Origin: UBA11090 sp035560555
GTDB taxonomy: Bacteria > Spirochaetota > Spirochaetia > Treponematales > Rectinemataceae
NCBI GenBank assembly: GCA_035560555.1
Contig: DATMZF010000037.1
Location: forward strand, 1-26,978
Direction of reading: 5' to 3'
Length of the DNA stretch: 26,978 bases
Made by a program: the position numbers and the translations under genes. The notes beneath the pieces are model-generated. The model searched no databases, was not told where the DNA came from, and saw only the letters and a program-made list of their open reading frames with translations. Shown here piece after piece: positions 1 to 7,257 of the stretch (positions are counted from its first letter, which is position 1; each line of letters starts with the position of its first letter).

Positions 1-1
1 A

Positions 2-223
2 GACAGAGAAGGAGAACTATATTATATCATTGAGTTTGTTCATTTAAAACATGAGTTGTATTTTAGCGGAGATGGAAAAGAAGCGCTATTTATTGAATGG
101 GGCAAGGGACCCGGTTGGGATACGACAATGCTCCATCTGGATGGGGATGCCATCACAGAAATGTTTTTTTCGGAAGAATATGAGTGGAAAGCCTCCAAGT
201 ATGTCTTTTATAGGATACCCTGA
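2..223 (+). CDS. C-terminal fragment of an unrecognised protein (5' end outside window)
   Basis: Reading from base 2, a frame stays open for 73 codons and ends at TGA 221-223, eight bases before the stop of the convergent permease gene. The translation looks like a real acidic protein end: it contains EFVHLKHELYFSGDG, then WGKGPGWDTTMLHLDGD, and finishes with SKYVFYRIP. No start codon is needed because the gene enters from outside the window. I recognise no family. The stretch is clearly more AT-rich than the genes that follow, which could mean recent acquisition or simply a poorly conserved gene. A shorter ATG frame at 51-290 in another phase overlaps it and reads less like protein. Coding status is fairly likely; function is unknown. 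Confidence 0.6.
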   Translation, partial: DREGELYYIIEFVHLKHELYFSGDGKEALFIEWGKGPGWDTTMLHLDGDAITEMFFSEEYEWKASKYVFYRIP

Positions 224-231
224 TTCGCTTC

Positions 232-1047
232 TCAGCGCTTTCCCATTTTCAGGCGTGCTTCAAGGGCGCGCACGAGGAGGGACAGGCTGAGAGTGAGGCA
301 GAGATAGAAGAACGCGACGGCGTTGTATGTCTCGAAGAACTTGAAGGTGGACGCGGCGTAGACCTTGCCCAGCTGGGTGATATCCTGGACGCCTAGGGCC
401 GAGACGAGGGATGAATCCTTGATGATGGCGACGAATTCGTTGCCGAGGGCGGGCAGGACATTCTTGATGGCCTGAGGCAGGACTATGCGCCACATGACCT
501 GCAGATGCGACATGCCGAGGGCTTCGGCGGCTTCGATTTGGCCTTTGTCCACGCTCTCTATGCCCGCGCGAAAGATTTCCGCGATGAAAGCCGAGTAACC
601 GAGGGTGAGGGCCAGGACGGCGCGGGTGGCAAAGTCGAAGCTACGCGCTTCGACGCGGCCAATGAGCCCCGCCGCGATGAGGGGAGTAAGTAAGCCATTG
701 AGCCCCTGGGCGAGAGCGGGGGCGCCGACAAAGGCTATGTAGTATAGGATGACGAGCATTGGAAGGCCGCGTACCAGCTCTATGTAGAAGGTCGCGGCCT
801 CGCGCGCGGCGCGAAGCCGCGATGAGCGCAGGAGACCCAAGCCGAGGCCGAACAGAATCGATGCGGCGTAGGCGATGAGCGATACCATCAATGTGACGCC
901 GAGGCCGCGCGACACGGCGCCAAAGATGACACGGTAATCGGCCGCGGCCATGGCGGAGACGAGGAGCCAGCCTCCGAGGGCGACGATGGCGACGAGCCAC
1001 CAGGGAATGCGGTCCAGCGCCGTATGTTTAATTCGGGAATCGCTCAT
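232..1047 (-). CDS. polar amino acid ABC transporter permease (HisM/GlnP family)
   Basis: This 271-residue inner-membrane protein has several hydrophobic segments, including an N-terminal one around residues 15-35. It carries the EAA loop of binding-protein-dependent permeases: EAAEALGMSHLQVMWRIVLPQA, about residues 171-192, which contacts the ATPase. RGLPMLVILYY and KDSSLVSALGVQDI are typical of the His/Glu/Gln family. Family members form homo- or heterodimers that import polar amino acids with a periplasmic binding protein and a GlnQ-type ATPase. No matching ATPase gene is in the window, and the only amino acid binding protein gene lies 10 kb away at 11343-12140, so pairing the two is a guess. 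AGGA sits about 10 bases before the ATG. The gene follows asnB on the same strand beyond a hairpin terminator. The substrate cannot be read from sequence. Confidence 0.9.
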   Translation of the reverse strand: MSDSRIKHTALDRIPWWLVAIVALGGWLLVSAMAAADYRVIFGAVSRGLGVTLMVSLIAYAASILFGLGLGLLRSSRLRAAREAATFYIELVRGLPMLVILYYIAFVGAPALAQGLNGLLTPLIAAGLIGRVEARSFDFATRAVLALTLGYSAFIAEIFRAGIESVDKGQIEAAEALGMSHLQVMWRIVLPQAIKNVLPALGNEFVAIIKDSSLVSALGVQDITQLGKVYAASTFKFFETYNAVAFFYLCLTLSLSLLVRALEARLKMGKR

Positions 1048-1157
1048 GCGATGATCCTATCACGAGTCCGCACTCCGTAGAACGGGGAGAATGAGGTCGA
1101 TGCAGCTGAGACGCCGCGCCTTCCCGTTGATGAGCGTTTTTCCTTTCTATGAAAATT

Positions 1158-1187
1158 GCCCTGGGTTTATGCCCAGGGCCTTTTTTA
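1158..1187. terminator. hairpin terminator between asnB and the permease gene
   Basis: GCCCTGGG (1158-1165) and CCCAGGGC (1172-1179) form a perfect 8-bp GC-rich stem with a six-base loop. On the plus strand it is followed by CTTTTTT. On the minus strand, the direction in which asnB is transcribed, it is followed by AATTTTC and preceded by an A-tract. It lies 25 bases past the asnB stop, so it most likely ends asnB transcription, although its T-tract is stronger in the opposite direction. It may work both ways. Confidence 0.7.
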
Positions 1188-1203
1188 AGGATATGCGCGA
1201 AGC

Positions 1204-2880
1204 CTATTTCAGGCTTTTGTCGTGCACCCCGCGGATAGCCCGGCCCGAGGGGTCGGCCTGGCCGGCCCAGGCGGCGTCCCAGCGGATGGCCGTGGGCGTT
1301 GAGCAGGCGATGCTCGGGCCATCGGGGACGAGGTCCACGGCGCTCGGGTTCTTGAAGTGCTCCTCGAAGATCGACCTGAACAGGTAGGCTTCCTTCGTCT
1401 GGGGCGTCTTGACCGGGAAGCGGTGCACGGCGTTGGCGAAGGCCGAATCGGAGATTTCCCTCTCCGCGTAGGCCTTGAGCGAATCGATCCATGAATAACC
1501 CACGCCGTCGGAGAACTGTTCCTTCTGGCGCCAGAGAATTTCGTTCGGGATCCATCCGTCGAAGGCTTTCCTGAGGATGTACTTCTCCATGCGGCCCTCG
1601 CCCTTGTTGATCATCTTATGCGCGGGGTCGATGTTCATGGCCACATCGAGGAATTCGGGATCGAGGAAGGGCACACGGGCCTCGACGCCCCAGGCGGCCG
1701 TCACCTTGTTGGCGCGGAGGCAGTCGTAGAGGTGGAGCATGGAAAGCTTGCGCACGAGCTCCTCGTGGAACTCGACGCGGTCGGGAGCTTTGTGGAAATA
1801 GAGGTAGCCGCCGAATATCTCGTCGGAACCTTCCCCGGAGAGGATCATTTTAATGCCCATCGCCTTGATCTTGCGGGTCATAAGGTACATGGGCGTGCCG
1901 GCGCGGATGGTGGTGACGTCGAAGGTCTCGAGATGGTAGATCACGTCGGGCAGGGCATCGATGGCCTCCTGGATCGTGAAGTTGATCTCGTGGTGCTGGC
2001 TGCCGATGTGCTCGGCCACCATTTTCGCGTACTTCGTGTCGGGGGCGTCGGGCAAGCCCACCGAGAAGGAATGGATGCGAGGCCACCAGGCCTGTTCGGC
2101 CCCGTCGGATTCGACGCGGCGTTCGGCCTGGCGCGCCGCGATGGCAGCCACTATGGAGGAGTCGACGCCGCCCGAGATGAGGAGGCCATAAGGCACGTCG
2201 CACATGAGCTGACGCTTGACCGCCGCCACGAGAGAGTCTCTCAGCGCGGAGAGATTGGCTTCGCCCGTCGGGATGAAGCCGGGAGCCGCCCACTTAGGTT
2301 CGTACCATTTGACGAGTTTGCCTTCCTTGCCGCTGTAGTAGTGTCCGGGAGGGAATATCTCGATCTTCGGGCAGATGTCAAAAAGAGCTTTCATCTCCGA
2401 CGCGACGTAGAGGTTGCCCTCGCCGTCGCGGCCCCAGTACAGGGGATTGATGCCGATATGGTCGCGGGCGATGAAGTAGTCGCCGTCGCGGGGATCATAG
2501 ATGACGAAGGCGAAGATGCCGTTGAGCTTGTTCAGGAAGGCGGGGCCATATTCGTCGTAGAGGTAGAGGAGTGGCTCGCAGTCGGAGTCGGTTTTGAAAT
2601 CGTGTGGTTTTTTCAGCATCTCGGCGCGGAGCTGGCGGTGATTGTAGATTTCCCCGTTGACGGCGAGGACGCGTCCAGTGCCTGAATCGATGAGAGGCTG
2701 GGCTCCGTGGTTGATGTCGACGATGGCCAGGCGCTCGTGGCAGATGATGGCGCGCCCGTCCGCGTAAACGCCGCTCCAGTCCGGTCCTCGGTGGCGCAGT
2801 CTCTTCACGTGGGTGAGTGCGCGCTTGCGCAGCTTGGACGCGTCGCCTTTGATATCCATGATCGTAAAAATGCCACACAT
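1204..2880 (-). CDS. asnB: asparagine synthase B (glutamine-hydrolysing)
   Basis: The enzyme makes asparagine from aspartate, glutamine and ATP in the cytoplasm. I chose the ATG at 2880, giving 558 residues, because it puts the catalytic nucleophile directly after Met (MCGIFTIMD), as class II glutaminases require, and because GGAGG lies eight bases upstream. Extending to 2895 would bury the Cys. The N-terminal glutaminase domain shows RHRGPDWSG, ERLAIVD and NGEIYNHRQLR. The synthetase domain shows the pyrophosphate-loop motif LLISGGVDSSIVAA, then SGEGSDEIFGGYLYFHKAP and EARVPFLD. The length matches E. coli AsnB (about 554). The gene begins 80 bases after the histidine kinase stop, so read-through from the sugar operon is possible, but I see no functional link. 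Confidence 0.96.
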   Translation of the reverse strand: MCGIFTIMDIKGDASKLRKRALTHVKRLRHRGPDWSGVYADGRAIICHERLAIVDINHGAQPLIDSGTGRVLAVNGEIYNHRQLRAEMLKKPHDFKTDSDCEPLLYLYDEYGPAFLNKLNGIFAFVIYDPRDGDYFIARDHIGINPLYWGRDGEGNLYVASEMKALFDICPKIEIFPPGHYYSGKEGKLVKWYEPKWAAPGFIPTGEANLSALRDSLVAAVKRQLMCDVPYGLLISGGVDSSIVAAIAARQAERRVESDGAEQAWWPRIHSFSVGLPDAPDTKYAKMVAEHIGSQHHEINFTIQEAIDALPDVIYHLETFDVTTIRAGTPMYLMTRKIKAMGIKMILSGEGSDEIFGGYLYFHKAPDRVEFHEELVRKLSMLHLYDCLRANKVTAAWGVEARVPFLDPEFLDVAMNIDPAHKMINKGEGRMEKYILRKAFDGWIPNEILWRQKEQFSDGVGYSWIDSLKAYAEREISDSAFANAVHRFPVKTPQTKEAYLFRSIFEEHFKNPSAVDLVPDGPSIACSTPTAIRWDAAWAGQADPSGRAIRGVHDKSLK

Positions 2881-2960
2881 CGCGTGTTCCTCCAAATAGT
2901 AATAAAACGCTGTAACCGATGATGATGGGTGCCGTCAAGAGCGAATTGCCGTTTAGGCGA

Positions 2961-4826
2961 CTAACGTGTGTCCGGAGGTCCTTTCCCTTGCCTCGGCCCC
3001 TCGCGGGGCAGCTCGATAAAAAATGCGGTGTTCCCCGGTTCGCTTTCGCACCATATCCTGCCGCCGTGGACTTCGATGATGTGTTTGCAGATCGACAGGC
3101 CAAGGCCGGCGTGTCCGTTTCCGCTTTTTTCGCTCAGGAAGGGTGTAAACAGGTTGGCGATCTTGTCAGCCGGGATGCCCGGACCGCTGTCCCTCACCTG
3201 CAGAAGGGCGCTGCTGTCGGCCTGCTTCCATAGCCTCACCACGATGGAACCGCATTGTCCCGCGACATCGAGCGCGTTCATGAGCAAGTTAATGAGGACT
3301 TGCTTGATCCTGGCGGGATCTATCCGCAGCATAACCGGTTCGTCGGGAAGATCGGCCTCTAGGTTGATGCCGAGGCGTTCCGCCTCATACTCGAGCAAAG
3401 CCAGCGAATCCTTTATGACCGCGCTGATGTCGTGCGGGCTCAACGCCGATGAGTCGACGCTCGAGAAGGACAGGAGATTGAGCATGCTGCCGTGGATTCT
3501 CTGTATCTCATTGCGTATTATCTCCAGTCTTTCGCGCGCGTACTCGTCCTTCGTCTTCATGAGCAGGAGTTCAACGTAATTCGATATGATGCCGAGCGGA
3601 TTGTTCACTTCGTGAACGATGCCCGTCGCGAGCTGCGCGATGGATGAAGCGCGGTCGACACGGGCCAGATAATCCCTCGTCGCCCGCTCTTCCGTTACGT
3701 CCTGCAGCACGAGGATCGTTCCGAACAGCTGTTTCAGGCTGTCGTGGAAAGGGTAGGTCATCACATTGACGAATCTGCCTTTCGCCGTCGGCCACTGTTT
3801 CCATTTTGCCGGCATTCCGGATCTGATGGAATCCATGATCAGCCCCAGCCTTTTTTCGTCGAAGCCATTCCGCAGCGCCATGGTGGTCAGGGGCATCGCG
3901 GTCATCGGTTCTCCCGCCTGGGACGCGGGAATCATCGTTTTTTGGTCCGTGCACATGATGTCGCAGGCCGACTGGTTGGAAAGATATATTTCTCCTTCCC
4001 CATCGAAAAAGACCGTGCCCAAGGGGAGATTGGAGACAATTTCCTCATTATACTTCTTGTACTTCAGCAGGCGTATATTCTTGCTGAACAGCTCTTCCCT
4101 CGACTCGTTGAAGGAATAGGCGAGATCGACGATATCCTCCCTGTCCAGGCTTCTTGCGGGCTGGGTTTCGACGATTTTGCCCGCCTTGATGATCGAGATG
4201 ACATCGGCGATCCTCAGCACTTCGTCGACATTGGATGCCGCGTAGAGGATCGCTTCCTCGCCGCTCCGCCTTTCCGCGAGCACTGAATAGAGCACCTGCA
4301 TCTCATCGGCGGTGAAGCGTCCCGATGGCTCGTCCAGAATGAGGATCTTGGGGTTGAACGCCAAAGCCCTGCCAAGCTCGATGACGGTGGATTCAATTCT
4401 CGTGAGCCGGTGCGTGGGCAGGCGGAGATCCGGATGGAGCCCCCACTTTTGACAGAGCGAGAGTATGAAAGCCTCGATTTCATCGCGCATGTGGCGCGAT
4501 GAAAAACCGATGGGCATTCTCCCGGCCATGATGTTTTCCCAAGGCAAAAGAGTCGGGATGATGTTCTGCGTCTGATGAAAGACGCCTATGCGGGCCAGGG
4601 CCATCGTCTTCGGGTTGCGCTTCGTCAGCGGAGCTTCATCGATGAGAATGGCGCCTTTGACGAGCGTCATTTTCCCTTCGAGGAGGGACACGACGCATGA
4701 TTTTCCCGCCCTGCGTTCCCCGATAATGGCGTGCACTTCCCCGCTCGCCACAACCAAGTTGAACTCGTCGAGCGCCGTCGTCTCCCTGTAGGAAGCCGTG
4801 ACGCCGCGAAGCTCAAGTCCTCGCAT
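2961..4826 (-). CDS. soluble histidine kinase with N-terminal degenerate ABC ATPase domain and PAS domain
   Basis: The 621-residue protein has no membrane segment or signal peptide. Residues 1-225 form an ABC cassette resembling the first half of RbsA: Walker A GERRAGKS (36-43), Q-loop VFHQTQNIIPTL (82-93), Walker B ILILDEP (161-167). The signature reads LTRIE (141-145) rather than LSGGQ. The switch histidine is missing: YAASNVDEV (195-203) aligns with FITHFLDEV of the neighbouring RbsA. Residues ~255-380 look like a PAS domain. A HisKA domain has phosphoacceptor H405 (HEVNNPLG), followed by an HATPase_c domain with N517, DSGPGIP (546-552) and GHAGLGLS (571-578). The start overlaps the response-regulator gene by 14 bp, so translation is probably coupled. 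The cassette probably binds ATP but looks unfit for normal transport hydrolysis. That it senses transporter state is inference. Confidence 0.9.
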   Translation of the reverse strand: MRGLELRGVTASYRETTALDEFNLVVASGEVHAIIGERRAGKSCVVSLLEGKMTLVKGAILIDEAPLTKRNPKTMALARIGVFHQTQNIIPTLLPWENIMAGRMPIGFSSRHMRDEIEAFILSLCQKWGLHPDLRLPTHRLTRIESTVIELGRALAFNPKILILDEPSGRFTADEMQVLYSVLAERRSGEEAILYAASNVDEVLRIADVISIIKAGKIVETQPARSLDREDIVDLAYSFNESREELFSKNIRLLKYKKYNEEIVSNLPLGTVFFDGEGEIYLSNQSACDIMCTDQKTMIPASQAGEPMTAMPLTTMALRNGFDEKRLGLIMDSIRSGMPAKWKQWPTAKGRFVNVMTYPFHDSLKQLFGTILVLQDVTEERATRDYLARVDRASSIAQLATGIVHEVNNPLGIISNYVELLLMKTKDEYARERLEIIRNEIQRIHGSMLNLLSFSSVDSSALSPHDISAVIKDSLALLEYEAERLGINLEADLPDEPVMLRIDPARIKQVLINLLMNALDVAGQCGSIVVRLWKQADSSALLQVRDSGPGIPADKIANLFTPFLSEKSGNGHAGLGLSICKHIIEVHGGRIWCESEPGNTAFFIELPREGPRQGKGPPDTR

Positions 4827-6192
4827 CGTCGCTCATATCAAGCTTTTCGAGCTTGTTGTAGAGGGTCCGCCGCGGTATTCCCAGCAGCCGGGCGGCCTCG
4901 GTCCTGTTTCCCTTCGCCTTGTCGAGCGCCTCGAGGATCATGCCGCGCTCAAGATCCTGTCGCGCCTCGCTCATCGAATTTCGGGCTGTGTCGATGTCTT
5001 CCGTTCCCTCAGGGCAAGAGGCTACATCGTTTCTGTCTATTCCCATCTTGTACTGCTGTGGAAGATGCTGGGGGCCAAGATGGCGTCCGTCGCAAAAGAT
5101 GATGGCGCGCTCGATGCAGTTTTTCAGCTCGCGGACATTCCCGGGCCAGGGCTGCGCCTCGAGGATAGCCATGAACTCGTCGTCGATGAGGGGTTCTTCC
5201 TTGCCGTAGGAGCGGGAGAAATCGGCGATGAAGCGTTTCGCGAGGACGGGAATGTCTTCGATATGCTCGCGAAGCGGGGGAGTCTGGATGCAGATCACCG
5301 AGAGCCGGTAGTAGAGATCTTCCCTGAACATGCCTTTTTCGATGAGCGCGCGCAGGTTTTGGTTGGTCGCCGATATGATGCGAGTATCGGCGTTCAGGTC
5401 CTTGGTGCCGCCCAACCTGCGGAATTCCCCTCCCTGAAGGATATGAAGAAGTTTCGACTGGAGACGGATGTCCATATCCCCAATTTCGTCGAGGAAGACG
5501 CTGCCCTGGTTGGCGCTTTCGAAAAGTCCCGCTTTTCGCGACAGGGCGCCCGTGAAGGCACCCTTTTCGTAGCCGAACAGCTCGCTCTCGAGAAGCGCGT
5601 CGGGTATCGCCGCGCAGTTGATCTTCATGAAAGGATGGGTGGAGCGCGGGGATTGGCCGTGTATGGCTTCGGCCACCAGTTCCTTTCCCGTGCCGCTTTC
5701 GCCCGTGATGATGACGGAAGCTTCCGTGGGAGCGACGCGCTCGACCGAATCCCTCAGTTCGCGAATGACCGCGCTCTCTCCATAGAGGGTGCCGACGGGA
5801 TGGCTTGGCGTTTCCCGCAACTGGCTTGCGATGGCCAGCTTGCACTGGTTCAGCTGGTCACGCAGCTTCCTGAAATCCAGCGGCTTGGTGAAAAAGTCCA
5901 TGGCGCCGTATTTCATGGCCAGTACGGCGGTTTCCACCGACGGGTAGCCTGTCATCATGAAAATCCTGAGGTTGGGCGATATATCGCGGAGCTCCTGGAT
6001 GAGGTCAAGGCCGCCGCGGCCTGGCATGCGCACGTCCACGATGGCTATGTCGGGATGGCCGCTCTTGGTCTGTTCGAGCGCGGAGACGGCGCCGTCCGCC
6101 AACATCGTCTGGTAGCCCTCGCTTTGCAGGAGTTCGCCAAGCGATGCCCTCATGGGCCGCTCGTCGTCGACGATAAGTACCTTCGTTTTCAT
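4813..6192 (-). CDS. sigma-54-dependent response regulator (NtrC family)
   Basis: This 459-residue cytoplasmic activator is complete in three domains. The receiver domain (1-120) has the acidic pair D9/D10, phosphoacceptor D53 in IVDVRMPG, T81 and K103. The AAA+ domain has Walker A GESGTGKE (164-171), the sigma-54 contact loop GAFTGA (211-216), Walker B SVFLDEIGD (231-239) and PWPGNVRELKN. A Fis-type helix-turn-helix lies at about 424-450 (GNRTEAARLLGIPRRTLYNKL). Phosphorylation of such proteins lets them drive open-complex formation by sigma-54 polymerase from upstream enhancer sites. Its cognate kinase is almost certainly the overlapping downstream gene. A matching -24/-12 promoter lies at the head of the same operon (11095-11111), which suggests autoregulation. 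It starts 51 bases after the permease stop. Confidence 0.95.
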   Translation of the reverse strand: MKTKVLIVDDERPMRASLGELLQSEGYQTMLADGAVSALEQTKSGHPDIAIVDVRMPGRGGLDLIQELRDISPNLRIFMMTGYPSVETAVLAMKYGAMDFFTKPLDFRKLRDQLNQCKLAIASQLRETPSHPVGTLYGESAVIRELRDSVERVAPTEASVIITGESGTGKELVAEAIHGQSPRSTHPFMKINCAAIPDALLESELFGYEKGAFTGALSRKAGLFESANQGSVFLDEIGDMDIRLQSKLLHILQGGEFRRLGGTKDLNADTRIISATNQNLRALIEKGMFREDLYYRLSVICIQTPPLREHIEDIPVLAKRFIADFSRSYGKEEPLIDDEFMAILEAQPWPGNVRELKNCIERAIIFCDGRHLGPQHLPQQYKMGIDRNDVASCPEGTEDIDTARNSMSEARQDLERGMILEALDKAKGNRTEAARLLGIPRRTLYNKLEKLDMSDDART

Positions 6193-6243
6193 ACCGTGCC
6201 GCCAGTGTATACCATTTGGCTCGAAAGGACAAAGGCGAACCGC

Positions 6244-7257
6244 TCAGCGGGGCCTCTTCTTGGAGTAGGAATCGAAGCCCACGACGACCAGGATGATCAA
6301 GCCTTTTATGACGTACTGGATAAAGACCGGCACGCCGAGGAGATTGAAGGCGTTGGTGACGACGGTGAGAAGGAGGACGCCTATCATGGCGCCGAGGACC
6401 GTGCCCTCGCCGCCGGAAACCGAGGTGCCGCCTATGACCACCGCCGCGATGGCGTCCATGTCGTAATTCTGTCCCGCGAGAGGCGTGGCCGACGAGAGAC
6501 GCGACGCGTAGACGACGCCCGAGATGCCCGCCATGAGGCCGCCGACGACAAAGGTCATGATGTGGTAGAAGTCCACGGAGACGCCGGCGAGCCTCGTCGC
6601 TTCCTTGTTGCCGCCGACGGCGCAGCAGTAGCGGCCGAGCTGTGTCTTGGAGAGAATGAACTGAAAAATGACGACGAGCGCGATCATTATGATGACTGGA
6701 ACGGGGATGCCCCACAAATAGCCGGAGCCGATTACCTCGAAGGCGGGCTGTTGGCCGTTGATAGGGTAGCCGCCGGTGTAGAGATAGACGAGGCCGCGCA
6801 CTATGGTGGAGGTGCCTAGCGTCGCTATCATGGGTACGATATGTATTTTCGCGGCGAGTATGCCATTGAGGAGGCCGATCAAGGTGCCGGCGAGGATGGC
6901 GATCGCGGCCGCCAATGCCCAGTGCATCGATCCTTGCAGTCCGAGCGCCAGCGCCGCCGACAGGGCAAGCACCGATCCGACCGAGATGTCGAAGCCGCCG
7001 CCGATGATGACGAAGGTAGTGCCTATGGCCATGATACCGACGATCGTGCTCTGTCTGAGGATGTTGAGCAGGTTCCTGGAAGATAGGAAGTTGGGTGTCA
7101 AAAGGGAAATCCCCAGCGATAGCACGAAGAAACTGATGAGAAGGCCGTATCGCTTGAAGATTTCCTTGTAGTACTGCGCCCTGCTTTTTGAGACAGCCAT
7201 ATCTCCTTTCGCCGGATCGTCGCTCGTCGCTTTTGCTTTGTTTGTGTCACCGCTCAT
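6244..7257 (-). CDS. sugar ABC transporter permease (RbsC family)
   Basis: This 337-residue inner-membrane protein has about eight to ten hydrophobic segments after a polar N-terminal tail of about 30 residues. The family hallmark GGGFDISVGSVLALSAALALG is present, as are GGTSVSGGEGTVLGAMIGVLLL and a C-terminal FDSYSKKRPR tail. RbsC-type permeases form the channel for pentoses and related sugars, paired with a double-cassette RbsA ATPase. Its ATG lies inside the end of the rbsA-like gene (11 bp overlap), with GAGGTGA as ribosome binding site, so the two are translationally coupled. The substrate is not readable: this family also takes galactose, xylose, autoinducer-2, nucleosides and polyols, so I give no gene symbol. 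Confidence 0.93.
   Translation of the reverse strand: MSGDTNKAKATSDDPAKGDMAVSKSRAQYYKEIFKRYGLLISFFVLSLGISLLTPNFLSSRNLLNILRQSTIVGIMAIGTTFVIIGGGFDISVGSVLALSAALALGLQGSMHWALAAAIAILAGTLIGLLNGILAAKIHIVPMIATLGTSTIVRGLVYLYTGGYPINGQQPAFEVIGSGYLWGIPVPVIIMIALVVIFQFILSKTQLGRYCCAVGGNKEATRLAGVSVDFYHIMTFVVGGLMAGISGVVYASRLSSATPLAGQNYDMDAIAAVVIGGTSVSGGEGTVLGAMIGVLLLTVVTNAFNLLGVPVFIQYVIKGLIILVVVGFDSYSKKRPR

Noticed and set aside
51..290. 79-codon plus-strand frame with an ATG at the left edge
   Set aside because: It overlaps, in another phase, the better-looking partial frame 2-223 and runs into the 3' end of the permease gene. Its second half is an antisense shadow.
1618..2685. 355-codon plus-strand frame antisense to asnB
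   Set aside because: Composition rich in Val, Asp, Glu, Gly and His, typical of the complement of GC-rich coding sequence. asnB is certain on the other strand.
2910..2938. Possible asnB promoter with TTGACG as -35
   Set aside because: No acceptable -10 lies at 16-18 bases; the best candidate matches only two of six positions.
4798..6819. 673-codon plus-strand frame antisense to the regulator and permease genes
   Set aside because: Shadow of GC-rich genes. It spans two independently supported genes and has no motif.
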